In this document: positions 45,050-54,682 of the stretch, one piece after another
Numbering within the stretch: the stretch's first letter is position 1
How the letters are laid out: each line of letters begins with the position of its first letter
Notes under the pieces: model-generated
What the model saw: the letters and a program-made list of their open reading frames with translations, nothing else
The model's database searches: none
Told to the model about the DNA's origin: nothing
Made by a program: the position numbers and the translations under genes
Source: Botrimarina colliarenosi
GTDB taxonomy: Bacteria; Planctomycetota; Planctomycetia; Pirellulales; Lacipirellulaceae
Direction of reading: 5' to 3'
Length of the DNA stretch: 64,000 nt
Assembly (NCBI RefSeq): GCF_007859955.1
Contig: NZ_SJPR01000001.1
Location: 1,059,590 to 1,123,589 of the forward strand

Positions 45050-45427
45050 ATGGCCAAGGCCACACCAGTCCCTAAGAACGTCTTCGGGAATCCGCTCACG
45101 CCGTGCTGCACCGATCCGGTGACCGGCTTCTACCGCGACGGGTTTTGCCGGACCGGCGCCCGGGACGTCGGCGTCCACACGGTCTGTGCGGAGATGACGG
45201 AGGAGTTCTTGGCGTTCAGCCAAGAACGCGGCAACGACCTCAGCACGCCGGTCCCTGAGTACGAGTTCCCGGGCCTCGTCGCCGGCGACCGCTGGTGCCT
45301 GTGCGCCGCCCGCTGGAAAGAGGCGTACGACGCCGGCATGGCTCCGCCGGTTGTGCTGGCGGCGTGCCACATCTCGTCGCTGGAGTTCGCAACGCTGGAA
45401 GAGCTGCGCGAGCACGCGGTGGAGTGA
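45050..45427 (+). CDS. DUF2237 family protein
   Basis: 125 residues, matching DUF2237: NVFGNPLTPCC, TGFYRDGFCRT, GVHTVCAEMTEEFLAF, GNDLSTPVPEYEFPGLVAGDRWCLCA. The pattern of conserved cysteines suggests a metal or Fe-S site. The function of the family is not known. Stand-alone gene. Confidence 0.92.
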   Translation: MAKATPVPKNVFGNPLTPCCTDPVTGFYRDGFCRTGARDVGVHTVCAEMTEEFLAFSQERGNDLSTPVPEYEFPGLVAGDRWCLCAARWKEAYDAGMAPPVVLAACHISSLEFATLEELREHAVE

Positions 45428-45431
45428 CGTT

Positions 45432-45520
45432 CTGTAGGAGGGGTCTCCCGACCCCGATTACGGTCTCCTCGCCGAACGCGGCATGGTGCGCGAAATCGGC
45501 GTCAGAGACGCCCCTTACAG
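45432..45520. repeat. Imperfect intergenic inverted repeat, family G
   Basis: CTGTAGGAGGGGTCTCCCGA (45432 on) pairs imperfectly with the complement of the segment ending CCCCTTACAG (45493-45520), between DUF2237 and metG. Confidence 0.7.
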
Positions 45521-45543
45521 TTCTCTCGACTAGCCGATATCAA

Positions 45544-47670
45544 CTAGTGGACTCGCTGCCCCGGCTTCGCGCCCTCATCGGGTGAGAGCAGGAAAACCTC
45601 TTCGTTTCCTGGGCCGCTGGCGGCGACCATCCCAGTGCTGACGCCGAACTTCATCTTCCGCGGCGCCAGGTTCGCCACGTACATGACGAGGCGTCCGACC
45701 AGGTCCTCCGGTGCGTAGGCCTTCTTGATGCCGGCGAAGACGTTGCGAGTCTCTCCGCCGCCGAGCGACAGCGTCAGCTGCAGCAGCTTGTCGGCGCCCT
45801 CGACGTGGTTCGCCTCGACGACGCGTGCGATCCGCAGATCGACCTTCGTGAAGTCGTCGTAGACGCACTCCGCGGCGAGCGGCTCGGTGGCGAGCGGCTC
45901 GGGGCCGTCGTTCCACTTGTCGTCGAACGTCGTCCCCGCTGCCGCTCCGGGCGCTGACGCTTCCGGCTCGCCTGCTGCGGCTGCGGCGTTTTGCTTCGTC
46001 TCGTCAATCATCGCTTGGACCTTCTCGGTTTCGACGCGTTGCATCAGGTGTTGGAACTTGGCGACCGGCGTGCCGACCAGCGGCGTCTGCGATTGGTCCC
46101 AAGAGGTAATCGGATCGTTGAGCAGCTCGCCCGTCTGCTGCGCGAGTTTTGGTAGCACCGGGGCGAGGTAGATGGCGATCTGGCGGAACAGGTTCAGCGC
46201 GATCGTGCAAACCTCCTGCACTCGATCGGTGTTGGCGGGGTCCTTGCGTAGTTCCCAGGGTTTGTTCTCCTCGACGAACGGGTTCGCCCGGTCGGCGCAA
46301 GCGAGCACCAGCCGCATTGCGTGCGAGTAGTCGCAGCGCTCGTATGCCGCAGCGATCTCGTCGCCAGCAGCGGCCGCTTGCTCGAAGAGCCCGCCATCGT
46401 CGGGGTACTCCTTCGACAACCCCGTCTTCTCGACAAATTTCGCGGCCCGGCTGGCGAGGTTCACCACCTTGCCCACCAAGTCGGTGTTCACCTTCGACAC
46501 AAAATCATCGAGCGTGAGATCGAAGTCATCGACGCGGGCCGAGAGCTTCGACGCGTAGTAATAGCGCAGCGGCTGTGGGTCGAGGTGGTTGAGGTACGTC
46601 CGCGCGTTGACGAACGTCCCCTTGCTCTTGCTCATCTTCTCGCCACCGACGGTGAGGAAGCCGTGGATGTGGACCTTCGTCGGCAGCGCGAGGCCGGCCG
46701 TCTTGAGCATGCCGGGCCAGAAGAGCGTGTGGAAGTAGGTGATGTCCTTGCCGATGAAGTGGTGGACTTCACAGTCGCCGCTACGCCACCAATCATCGAG
46801 CTTCTCGACGTTTCCTTGGACCGTCTGCTTGTCGCACCACTGCTGCGTGCTGGCGATGTAGCCGATCGGCGCGTCGAACCAGACATACCAGTAGTTGCCC
46901 GGCGCGTCGGGGATCTCGAAGCCGAAGTAGGGCGCCGGGCGGCTGATGTCCCAGTCACGCAGTTCGAGCGGCTTGTCTTTGGGGCCGAGGAAGTGGCCCT
47001 TGAGGTAGTTGGCGATCTCCGGCTGGAGGGCGTCGGACGTCTCGACCCAGTCGCGTAAGAAGCCGTGCAGCTTCTCGAGCTCGATGAACAGGTGGGGCGC
47101 CGTCCGAACTTCGGGCGTCGCGCCGCTGAGCGTGCTCACCGGGTTCACCAGATCGGCGGGCGTGTAGGCGCTGCCGCAGCTGCTGCAGTTGTCGCCCGGC
47201 TGGTCGGCGGCGCCGCACTTGGGGCAGGTCCCCCGGACGAAGCGGTCGGCGAGGAACGTGCCCGCCTCGGGGTCGAACAGCTGCTGGACCTCCTGTTCCT
47301 TGACGAGGCCCGCCTTGCGGATCGACGCCCACAGCTCGCCGCACAGCTGGCGGTTCTCTTCGCTGTTGGTGCTGCCGTAGTTGTCGAACTCGATCAGGAA
47401 ATCCGCAAAGTCGGTTTCGTGCTGGCGCTGCATGTCGGCGATCAGCTCGACCTCGGTCCGCCCCTCTTGGCGGGCGCGGATCATGATCGCGGTGCCGTGC
47501 GTGTCGTCGGCGCAGACGTAGACGCAGCGGTTGCCGGTGAGCTTCTGGAAGCGGACCCAGATGTCGGTCTGCAGGTACTCCACGAGGTGCCCGATGTGGA
47601 TCGGGCCGTTGGCGTACGGCAGGGCCGAGGTGACGAGCAGGCGGCGGTTAACAGGGGTTTCTGCGGGCAT
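45544..47670 (-). CDS. metG: Methionine-tRNA ligase
   Basis: 708 residues, the long form with a C-terminal tRNA-binding (EMAP/Trbp111-like) domain. Class I signatures are PIHIGHL (HIGH motif) and GEKMSKSKG (KMSKS). Cys-rich knuckles CPKC and CSSC bind zinc in the connective domain. The C-terminal region around residues 595-705 ([27 protein letters not shown]) is the tRNA-binding OB fold, joined by an Ala/Gly-rich linker. Essential for translation. It starts at MPAETPV. Confidence 0.98.
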   Translation of the reverse strand: MPAETPVNRRLLVTSALPYANGPIHIGHLVEYLQTDIWVRFQKLTGNRCVYVCADDTHGTAIMIRARQEGRTEVELIADMQRQHETDFADFLIEFDNYGSTNSEENRQLCGELWASIRKAGLVKEQEVQQLFDPEAGTFLADRFVRGTCPKCGAADQPGDNCSSCGSAYTPADLVNPVSTLSGATPEVRTAPHLFIELEKLHGFLRDWVETSDALQPEIANYLKGHFLGPKDKPLELRDWDISRPAPYFGFEIPDAPGNYWYVWFDAPIGYIASTQQWCDKQTVQGNVEKLDDWWRSGDCEVHHFIGKDITYFHTLFWPGMLKTAGLALPTKVHIHGFLTVGGEKMSKSKGTFVNARTYLNHLDPQPLRYYYASKLSARVDDFDLTLDDFVSKVNTDLVGKVVNLASRAAKFVEKTGLSKEYPDDGGLFEQAAAAGDEIAAAYERCDYSHAMRLVLACADRANPFVEENKPWELRKDPANTDRVQEVCTIALNLFRQIAIYLAPVLPKLAQQTGELLNDPITSWDQSQTPLVGTPVAKFQHLMQRVETEKVQAMIDETKQNAAAAAGEPEASAPGAAAGTTFDDKWNDGPEPLATEPLAAECVYDDFTKVDLRIARVVEANHVEGADKLLQLTLSLGGGETRNVFAGIKKAYAPEDLVGRLVMYVANLAPRKMKFGVSTGMVAASGPGNEEVFLLSPDEGAKPGQRVH

Positions 47671-48112
47671 TTACGGCGGGCGGTGGGCGGTGACAGCAAG
47701 AGCGTGGCCGGCATTCTATCGGCGTCGCGTCGTCCCCACGACCCGACCGCCAGCGGCCCCTCTGGCACGCCAAGTGCAACCAAGTGACGGCGAGCCGGGT
47801 GACGTCAGTCCCCGGAGTCCGTTTTCGAATCCGGGGGGCGTCAGCGACTTGAGCGAAACTCGCGAAAAACTCCGACGACTTGTGTCGACGGCTCGCCGAA
47901 AGCCCGCCAGCCCTGCTAGCGGCGTTGAAGTTTTGAGGTTGTAACAATTACCGGACTGGCACAAATTTGCCGAGCTGACTGACTTGCCCAGGTCGCCAAA
48001 GGATGGCGGCCAGCGCAACCACGAGATTTTTTCGTCGCAGGATGCGGCGTTCGCTCGTGGTGGTCGGTCCACTCACTCGCCGCCAGACCACGTCGTCCAA
48101 GGAGGGATGCGG
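47671..48112. other. Intergenic region between metG and the thioredoxin-protease gene
   Basis: 442 bp with divergent orientation. It contains a diverged family-C repeat (47790-47846) and must hold the promoters of both genes. I see no further gene. Confidence 0.55.
47790..47846. repeat. Diverged family-C inverted repeat
   Basis: GCGAGCCGGGTGACGTCAGTCCCCGGAG resembles the left arm of the family-C element at 25482 with a few changes; the right arm (TCCGGGGGGCGTCAGCGACTT) is shortened and mismatched. Confidence 0.65.
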
Positions 48113-49474
48113 ATGGTCACTCGAAGGTTCGTTTTTACATTCGCCACGCTCGCTGCCTTTGCAGCGGTTGCGTCCGCCCAGCAAGTCGAGCTGCTCGACT
48201 TCTACCTGCCCACCTGCGGGCCGTGCCGCGCCATGGCGCCGACGGTCGAACGCTTGGAAGCCGAAGGGGTCCGGGTCCGCCGGGTCGATGGCTCCCGCGA
48301 GCCGCAGCTCACCGCGCAGATGCGCGTCGATAGCTACCCGACGTTCATCGCGGTCGCCGATGGCCGCGAAGTCGGCCGCGTCGTCGGTGCGACCAGCTAC
48401 GAACAACTCGCGCAGTTGGTGCGGTCCGCCAAGCCTCGGGGCTTCGAGCAACCGACGCCGGGATTCGCCGCGACCTCGGGGCGTGACAACACATTCGCCG
48501 CCGCCCCCACCGCGGGCGCCGTCCCCAATGCGACGGCCGCCAAGCTGCTTTCGCGTTCGGTCCGCCTGACGATTGTCGACGACGCGGGCCGCTCGTTCGG
48601 CACCGGCACGGTGATCGACGCCCGCAGCGGCGAAGCGCTGATCGTCACCTGCGCCCACCTATTCCGCGGCGCCGACGGCCGCCCGATCGACCCGTCCGGG
48701 CGGATGACCATCGAGCTGTTCGACACCGCGACCGGCACGCTCCGTGTCGCCGAGCGGGTCGACGGGCAACTCATCAGCCACGACTTCGACGCCGACGTGG
48801 CGCTCGTCGCGATCCGCCCCAGTGGGGTCGTGCCGACAGCGCCGGTGGCGGCGTCGCCCGGCGACCTGCGTATCGGCGCGGTCGTCCGTAGCGTCGGCTG
48901 CGACCTCGGGGCCGACCCGACCGTGCGTGACAGCCAGATCGTTGACCTCAATCGCTACGACGGTCCCGCGAACATCGAGGCGGCCGGCGCCCCGATCCAA
49001 GGACGCAGCGGCGGCGGCTTGTTTAGCGACACCGGCGAACTCGTTGGCGTCTGCAACTTCGCCGACGAGTCCGCCAACGAGGGGATCTACGCCGGCCTGG
49101 CCTCGATCCACGCGCAGCTCGACCGCATCGGCTTGACCGATTTGTACCGCAACCCCCAGCCCGCGGTTGCGGCGCCTGTCGTCGCCTCGGCGCCGCCGGT
49201 CGTTCCCGCGACGCCCGCCGCTATGACCACTCCCGAGCTCACGCCGATTCAGCGGACGCCCGTCATCCGCGGCCAAGACCCAATGTCCGGCCAAGGGGCG
49301 CTCACCACCGCCGAGCAGGCGACGCTCAGCGAGATTGTCTCCCGTGGCGAACGGGCGGAGGTGGTGGTGCTGATCCGGCCCGACACGGCGGGGGGGCGGA
49401 CCGAGGTCCTGACGCTCGACTCCGCCTCGCCGGAATTTGTCTCTGCCCTCCGCAGGCTGGGGACAACCCGCTAG
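48113..49474 (+). CDS. Secreted thioredoxin-domain/trypsin-like protease fusion
   Basis: 453 residues. Signal peptide (RRFVFTFATLAAFAAVASAQQ). Residues 20-110 are a thioredoxin fold with PTCGPCRAMAPT (redox Cys34/Cys37) and SYPTFIAVADGREVGRVVG. Residues about 160-355 are a trypsin-like serine protease with His in VTCAHLF (about 180), Asp in DFDADVALVAI (about 229) and Ser in GRSGGGLFSDTGELVGV (about 299). A Pro/Ala/Thr tail of roughly 100 residues ends with a hydrophobic LIRPD segment. The start is the second ATG, which is spaced properly from AAGGAGGG. The fusion may be an envelope disulfide/protease quality-control protein. Confidence 0.85.
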   Translation: MVTRRFVFTFATLAAFAAVASAQQVELLDFYLPTCGPCRAMAPTVERLEAEGVRVRRVDGSREPQLTAQMRVDSYPTFIAVADGREVGRVVGATSYEQLAQLVRSAKPRGFEQPTPGFAATSGRDNTFAAAPTAGAVPNATAAKLLSRSVRLTIVDDAGRSFGTGTVIDARSGEALIVTCAHLFRGADGRPIDPSGRMTIELFDTATGTLRVAERVDGQLISHDFDADVALVAIRPSGVVPTAPVAASPGDLRIGAVVRSVGCDLGADPTVRDSQIVDLNRYDGPANIEAAGAPIQGRSGGGLFSDTGELVGVCNFADESANEGIYAGLASIHAQLDRIGLTDLYRNPQPAVAAPVVASAPPVVPATPAAMTTPELTPIQRTPVIRGQDPMSGQGALTTAEQATLSEIVSRGERAEVVVLIRPDTAGGRTEVLTLDSASPEFVSALRRLGTTR

Positions 49475-49626
49475 TTTTCTGGCGGCACAACCGGAACAAC
49501 CGTCGCGGGCGTCGATATTTGCACATTGGCGACCCGCGGCCTTATGCAGGGCGTGAAAGAGCGCGGCTGGATGGCCTACGTTTGCGGCTGAAGTAGGGAT
49601 TCCCTCTCCAGCGACCGAGCGCTCCG

Positions 49627-50865
49627 ATGCTGCTGTTCGTCTTTTTCGTCGCCACGATGAACCTTGCGGTTGGGTATGCGCTCGGCGCGGGGCTGACGAT
49701 CCGCTCGCTATTCGCGATGATGCCGACTCGCGCCGCCAAGCCGGTGATCGCCGAGGTCGATGACGCCGAGCCGCTCACCCGCCCGGCGCCAGTCGCCGCC
49801 CCAACGCAGGCTCCTGCCGCGCCGGTGCAGGCAGTCGCCCCGGCGGCCGCCACGGGCGTCCCCGCCGAGCCCGCTTCGGCGCCCGCGAAGCCGAAGGCGA
49901 AGGCCGTTGACGTGATTGCGAGCCTCTCGGCTTTCCGCGAGCAACTCACCGCGGCGAACGTCGAACTCAAACTCGCGGAGCAAGACGCCGTGAAGTTCGA
50001 GCAGAGCGCGACGAACCTACAAAAGGTCAATCACAACTATCTCGAAGAGACCGAGGAAGCCCTCAAGCAGCTCGACGAGCTCGGCGCGGCGGGCGACCAG
50101 GAGGCCTCAGCAACCCGTGACGCCGTTTCGCACGGCGCGTCGGAAGTCGCCGCCATCAGCAGCGAGATCGACGGTCTTATCGAGGGCGGGTTCGAAGAAG
50201 AGGCCGCGCGGAAGAAGCTGGTTGAGAAGTCGGGCGCGTTGCGCGACGCCGCGATCGAGGCCGAGAAGGAAGCGGTCTCCGCGGTCCCGAAGCCGACGCC
50301 GCCAGCGGCGGAAGCCGTTGCTCTCGACGGCGAGATCGACGCGACCTTCGCCGGGATCGACGACCTCTTCGAGCAACTCGAGGCGTTGCTAGATGCGGCC
50401 GAGTCCGAATCGGTAAACCATCTGGCCGCTGTGCGCGTCGATCCTATCGCCGACGCCGAGGGGAACGACAAGCTGACCCTCGCGGCCGAGCGCGCGGTCG
50501 CCGGCATCGCCAAAGAACTGCTCGCCGAGGACCAGGTGCTCGTCCCCGGCCGGCCGGCGTTGATTCTGCTCAACGGCGACTCGTTTGAAGCCGCCTCCAA
50601 GCGGGTGGAGCAACTCCGTCAGCAAGTGGAAGCCACGCAGTTCACGCTCGGCGGGGTTGAGCACAAGGTGACGATCACCTGCGCGATCGCCGACGCCCAC
50701 CAAGGTGACGAGCGCGACAAGCTCGTCGATCAGCTGAACGGGGCGCTTGAGGAGTCGATGCGTGTCGGCGTCAACCGGACGTTCCACCACGACGGCGCGT
50801 TCCCCACGGCGATTCCTGAGGGACAGGTAGAGGTCGCCGCCAAGACGGTCGAGCTGGCCCTGTAA
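49627..50865 (+). CDS. Membrane-anchored protein with degenerate GGDEF domain
   Basis: 412 residues. N-terminal membrane helix (LLFVFFVATMNLAVGYALGAGL), Pro/Ala-rich linker and a helical stretch (about 95-245). The C-terminal region from about 270 resembles the second half of a GGDEF domain: LILLNGDSFEAASKRVEQLRQQVEATQF, VTITCAIADAHQGD and NGALEESMRVGVNRTFHHD. The GGDEF active motif itself aligns with VPGRP, so cyclase activity is unlikely. A c-di-GMP-binding or structural role is possible. The ATG is the first codon. Confidence 0.72.
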   Translation: MLLFVFFVATMNLAVGYALGAGLTIRSLFAMMPTRAAKPVIAEVDDAEPLTRPAPVAAPTQAPAAPVQAVAPAAATGVPAEPASAPAKPKAKAVDVIASLSAFREQLTAANVELKLAEQDAVKFEQSATNLQKVNHNYLEETEEALKQLDELGAAGDQEASATRDAVSHGASEVAAISSEIDGLIEGGFEEEAARKKLVEKSGALRDAAIEAEKEAVSAVPKPTPPAAEAVALDGEIDATFAGIDDLFEQLEALLDAAESESVNHLAAVRVDPIADAEGNDKLTLAAERAVAGIAKELLAEDQVLVPGRPALILLNGDSFEAASKRVEQLRQQVEATQFTLGGVEHKVTITCAIADAHQGDERDKLVDQLNGALEESMRVGVNRTFHHDGAFPTAIPEGQVEVAAKTVELAL

Positions 50866-50898
50866 GCCAGTTCCAGGCCGGCGCAGCGACCGCGCGAC

Positions 50899-51363
50899 TC
50901 AATCGGTGAGCTGGAAGACGGCCTCGATTTCGACAGCCCAGCCCGCCGGCAGGGCGGCGGCGCCAAAAGCGCTGCGGGCGCCAACGCCCGCCTCGTCGCC
51001 GAGGACCTGTTTCATCAACTCGCTAAACCCGTTGATGACGGCCGGATGCCCCTGGAAATCGGGCGCCGAGTTGACTAGCCCCAACGTGCGGACGAGACGG
51101 CCGACGCGGTCGAGGCTGCCGAGCTCCGCCTTGAGCGACGCGAGCATCGCGAGCCCGACCAGCCGCGCGGCGTCGGCGCCCGCCTCGATCTCGAGATCCT
51201 CTCCTAGTCGGCCACACACAAAGCCCCCCTCCGCCTTGAGCGGACCGTGGCCCGACGTGTAGGCGAGCCCGTCGACCACCAGCACCGGCTTATAAAGTCC
51301 GAGCACCTGCGGCGCTGCGGGGAGCGATAGGCCGAGCGATTCGAGACGTTGTTCAATAGACAT
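50899..51363 (-). CDS. RidA/YjgF-family protein
   Basis: 154 residues in the RidA (YER057c/TdcF) family of reactive enamine/imine deaminases. It shows LGLYKPVLVVDGLAYTSGHG and a C-terminal GARSAFGAAALPAGWAVEIEAVFQ, in which the conserved Arg (GARSAFG) is present. It probably deaminates 2-aminoacrylate and similar intermediates. It lies directly after hisI on the same strand with 43 bp between, so likely co-transcribed. Confidence 0.93.
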   Translation of the reverse strand: MSIEQRLESLGLSLPAAPQVLGLYKPVLVVDGLAYTSGHGPLKAEGGFVCGRLGEDLEIEAGADAARLVGLAMLASLKAELGSLDRVGRLVRTLGLVNSAPDFQGHPAVINGFSELMKQVLGDEAGVGARSAFGAAALPAGWAVEIEAVFQLTD

Positions 51364-51406
51364 GGCGGCGACGCAGGGAAGTTGAAGTGAGTTGGCAAGC
51401 GGCGGT

Positions 51407-51805
51407 TCAAACGCCGTACGTTTTTTTGGGGTCGAAGGTTGGCTCGGCGATGACGCGGAGGCCGGCGGCGTCCGCCTCGCGATAGAAGCAGCTCTCGTAG
51501 CCGTTGTGGCAAGCCCCCGGCCCGAGTTGTTCGACCTCCAGGAGGATCGTGTCGCGGTCGCAATCGACCAAGACGCGGCGGACCTGCTGGTGGTGGCCGC
51601 TGGTGTCTCCCTTACGCCACAAGCCTTTGCGGCTGCGGCTGTAATAGACCGCCCGCCCGGTGCGGAGCGTCTCTTCGTACGCCTGGCGGTTCATGTAGGC
51701 GAGCATGAGGACTCGGCCGGTCGCCGCGTCCTGGGCGATCGCCGGCAACAGGGCCTCGTCGTCGGCGAAGGCGGGTCCGGTCGGGAGGTCAGGGGTCGCC
51801 GTCAT
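51407..51805 (-). CDS. hisI: Phosphoribosyl-AMP cyclohydrolase
   Basis: 132 residues, the third step of histidine biosynthesis, opening the purine ring of PR-AMP. Conserved [54 protein letters not shown] and ESCFYRE carry the Asp/Cys/His zinc- and magnesium-binding residues. The start is the ATG of MTATPDLP; a GTG eight codons earlier (51829) is possible. No other his genes are in the window. Operon with ridA. Confidence 0.95.
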   Translation of the reverse strand: MTATPDLPTGPAFADDEALLPAIAQDAATGRVLMLAYMNRQAYEETLRTGRAVYYSRSRKGLWRKGDTSGHHQQVRRVLVDCDRDTILLEVEQLGPGACHNGYESCFYREADAAGLRVIAEPTFDPKKTYGV

Positions 51806-52035
51806 CGGTTGGTCGTCTCGTGGGTTCACAGCGGGGTGGTCCTCGTCCGTGGTGGGGACCGATGGCTCACGACCGTCGTCGGCGGAGCAAGCCGGCCGAT
51901 CGTCCCCGCCGGCTCGATCGACCCGATCGGCAAAGTCAGGTGCAATCGGAAGACTAGCGTTCTGGTTCGACTTTCGGGGGAGAGGTCGCCGATCCCCATG
52001 CTAGCAAACCCCGTCCTCCCGTCGGAGCCCGCGAC

Positions 52036-52686
52036 GTGCCATCCTCCCTCACCGTCGTTCTGCCAATCCACAACGCCGAGCGGTCACTCCGCCGTGACGT
52101 CATCGACGTGCTCGAAGCGGCCGCCGAGCTGACGACCGACGTGGAGGTGCTGATCGTCGATGACGCCTCGACCGACGACTCGTTTGAGACCGCGACAGAT
52201 CTCTCCCGAGAGTTCCGACAGGTGCGGGTGCTACGCCGTTCGCGCCGTCAGTCGCTGCAGGAATCGCTCCGCGAGGTGCGCGCCAGCATCCGCTCGGAAG
52301 TGGTCATTGTCCACGACGGCTCGTCCCGCGTGAACCCGGACCAGCTGCGGCTCATCTGGCGCCAGCAGCAGGTCCTCGGCGCGGTCCGCGACGCCCAAGG
52401 GGGTCAACACGGTGTGTCGTTCGCCGACCTCCGCCGGCCGTCGATCACGCAGCCGGCGATGGAAGCGGCGCACCGGCGTTTGTGGGGATTCCAGCGGGTC
52501 AACACGGCCGAGCCGGCGCCCGCCGCGGCGGCCGTCCCCGTCGCCGAGGCCGCGATGCTGGACGACAACCAACGGGCCGACGACGCGTCGCGACCCCGTC
52601 CCACCAAGCGGGGGCTGGGCGTGATCCCCAACCTGCCGCGGGCCAACGTGCTCGGTTCGATCAGCGATTTCGCCCGGGGAGAGTGA
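52036..52686 (+). CDS. Short glycosyltransferase family 2-like protein
   Basis: 216 residues. N-terminal half has the GT2 A-fold core: LTVVLPIHNAERSLRRDV, VEVLIVDDASTDDSF (nucleotide-sugar site) and EVVIVHDGSSRVN in place of the DxD element. The fold stops there; the acceptor region and the usual C-terminal motifs are missing. It continues in a Pro/Ala/Glu-rich tail ending NLPRANVLGSISDFARGE. It may bind a nucleotide sugar without transferring it, or be a remnant. The start is GTG. Divergent from hisI. Confidence 0.72.
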   Translation: MPSSLTVVLPIHNAERSLRRDVIDVLEAAAELTTDVEVLIVDDASTDDSFETATDLSREFRQVRVLRRSRRQSLQESLREVRASIRSEVVIVHDGSSRVNPDQLRLIWRQQQVLGAVRDAQGGQHGVSFADLRRPSITQPAMEAAHRRLWGFQRVNTAEPAPAAAAVPVAEAAMLDDNQRADDASRPRPTKRGLGVIPNLPRANVLGSISDFARGE

Positions 52687-53024
52687 CGGCCGCAGCGGCG
52701 AGAGTCGCCTGCGCGGGGACGTCGCCTCTCTTCTGGCAAAAAGATTGACAAAAATTTCGCCGCGCTGTTTTCATACAGCCGCGCGTTGCATTTCTGAACA
52801 CGGGGTCCCGTACCGCCACTCGGGCCCCGGCGTGGTTGTGGCATTCTGCCCCGCGCCTTTTATTGCATCCGTAAGCTCTTTTTTCACAACGACTTACGCC
52901 GCTTGACGCCGCGCGGGGCCCTTCTAGGATTCACCGCGACGGCGAGAGACGTGTGCTGCTCCGCGGGCCACGCTTCAAGACCTCTTCTTCGTAACGCGGA
53001 ACCGGAAAGGGTAGGAGGCAGACC
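52687..53024. other. Long 5' leader of the HTH gene
   Basis: 338 bp between the GT2-like gene and the HTH gene. It contains the promoter candidate at 52903-52930 and another weaker TTGACA at 52746. No small gene supported. Confidence 0.5.
52903..52930 (+). promoter_or_regulatory. Sigma-70-type promoter candidate
   Basis: TTGACG and TAGGAT separated by 16 bases, about 95 bases before the HTH gene. The same -10 box and spacing recur before the candidate small RNA at 54683-54710. Confidence 0.5.
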
Positions 53025-53603
53025 ATGAGTGTTGCCGACGATTTCGTGATGAATTCGCACTTCATGCCGACCCCCGGGGGAGCGTCGTTACCAACGACCG
53101 CGTCGACCCCGTCGACCGATCGCAACAGCGGCGCCCCACGCCGACCGGTGCGTCATCACCGTGTCGCCGAGGTCCGCCAGCAGCAGGGCGTCTCGGTCCG
53201 CAGCGCCGCCCGGCGGATGGGGGTCTCGATGGAGCTGGTGCGTCGTGAGGAGCGGCCCGACACCGACCTGACGCTCTCGCAGCTCGCCCGCTGGCAGAAG
53301 GCCCTCGAGGTCCCGCTAATCGATCTGTTGGTCGACAACGACGCCCCGCTCAGCGAGCCGGTCCTCAAGCGGGCCAAGTGGTTACGGTTGATGAAGACCG
53401 TCAAGGCGCTCGAAGAGCTCAAGGCGACCCCCGCGGCGACCCGCATGGCGCAGATGCTCGAGCAGCAGGTCCTCGAGGTGATGCCCGAGCTGCAGGACGT
53501 TGGCGCCTGGCACTCGGTCGGGCAGCGCCGCACGCAGGACGAGCTCGGCCGCATCGCCGAGGACATTGTGCCGACCTCCTTCGCCCGCGACGGGTTGCAC
53601 TGA
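53025..53603 (+). CDS. Helix-turn-helix regulator-like protein
   Basis: 192 residues. After a disordered N-terminus (about 40 residues) comes an XRE-like HTH: HRVAEVRQQQGVSVRSAARRMGVSMELVRREE, then LTLSQLARWQKALEVPLIDLLVD. The C-terminal half is helical (TVKALEELKATPAATRMAQMLEQQVLEVM) and may dimerise. The start ATG is preceded by AGGAGG. It appears to be a single-gene transcript from a dedicated promoter, suggesting a regulator; the target is unknown. Confidence 0.82.
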   Translation: MSVADDFVMNSHFMPTPGGASLPTTASTPSTDRNSGAPRRPVRHHRVAEVRQQQGVSVRSAARRMGVSMELVRREERPDTDLTLSQLARWQKALEVPLIDLLVDNDAPLSEPVLKRAKWLRLMKTVKALEELKATPAATRMAQMLEQQVLEVMPELQDVGAWHSVGQRRTQDELGRIAEDIVPTSFARDGLH

Positions 53604-53696
53604 TCCCCGAGACGCCACCGGCGGCTGACTACGACGAGCGGCGTGGTCGCCCAGCCAGGTCGCTAAGCCACCCAGGTCGCTAATCCAGCCGGCGCC

Positions 53697-54497
53697 CTAA
53701 CCCAGCCGGCTCAGCACGGCGTGGTGCAGGGCCTCGGTCGCTGCGACGAGGTAGTCCGCTTTCCAGACGTCGTAGGGCCGGCCGTAGCAGTCGGTGACAG
53801 CGGCGCCCGCTTCGAGGCAGAGCAGCACACCGGCGGCGGCGTCCCACGGGTGGATCGAGAAGGCCCAGTGGGCGTCCATCCTTCCCGCGGCGACGTAGGC
53901 CAGGTTGAGTGCAGCCGAGCCGGTCCGCCGGACAGCGCGGCTGGCTTGCACGACGGCGATGAACGCCGCCAAGTCGGGCGAACCGGGCTCGACGCGCGGC
54001 GGCAGGCTGACCGCGACGAGGGCGTCGCCGAGCGCCATCGCGTCGGTGACGTGGATCGGTTCGTCACCGAGGAACGCGCCGCCCCCTTTCGAGGCGGAGA
54101 ACATCTCGCCCCGGACCGGGTCGAAGACAGCGCCGGCGATGATTTCCCCGTCGAGCACCACGCCGACGCTGGTCGCGAACATTGGAAAGCCGTGGACGTA
54201 GTTCGTCGTCCCGTCGAGCGGGTCGACGATCCAGCAGAGCCGCCCCTGGTGCTCGCCCTGCTCGGCTTTGGGGCTCTCTTCGCCGACAAAGGCGTCGCCG
54301 GGCCGGGCCGACAGCAGCACCTCGCGCACCGCCTTCTGCGACGCCAGGTCGGCGTCCGTGACGAGGTCGGCCGGGCCTTTTTCCCGCATGGTGAACTTGT
54401 CGCGGTACGCCAGCAGCGTCGCGCCCCCCGCCTGGGCGGCCTGGACGGCGAGCCGGCGGAGCGCCGGGGGGTCGAGCGGGGCGTCGGCGGCGGGCAT
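53697..54497 (-). CDS. Inositol monophosphatase family protein
   Basis: 266 residues with the lithium-sensitive Mg-dependent phosphatase signatures: DLVTDADLASQKAV, GEESP (metal Glu), WIVDPLDGTTNYVHGFPMF (metal Asp pair and Ile) and WAFSIHPWDAAAGVLL (metal Asp). It hydrolyses inositol-1-phosphate or related sugar phosphates; SuhB-like proteins also have RNA-related roles. The start is the ATG of MPAADAPL; the 64-codon upstream extension overlaps a low-complexity region. Divergent from the small RNA candidate. Confidence 0.94.
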   Translation of the reverse strand: MPAADAPLDPPALRRLAVQAAQAGGATLLAYRDKFTMREKGPADLVTDADLASQKAVREVLLSARPGDAFVGEESPKAEQGEHQGRLCWIVDPLDGTTNYVHGFPMFATSVGVVLDGEIIAGAVFDPVRGEMFSASKGGGAFLGDEPIHVTDAMALGDALVAVSLPPRVEPGSPDLAAFIAVVQASRAVRRTGSAALNLAYVAAGRMDAHWAFSIHPWDAAAGVLLCLEAGAAVTDCYGRPYDVWKADYLVAATEALHHAVLSRLG

Positions 54498-54682
54498 GGC
54501 GGTAGCGGGCTCGGAGCGGGTCGGGGGATGGCGGCGTAAACCGCCAGGAACGCTTGCTTTACGCTCACGGGTAGCGGCCTCGCGGTCAAGCGCCGGGGTC
54601 GTGCAGCGGCCGCGCCGCTTTGCTGACCGACACTCTTTTCCAGACATTTCGATCGTTTTAAGAACGCCGCGTAACAAATCGC

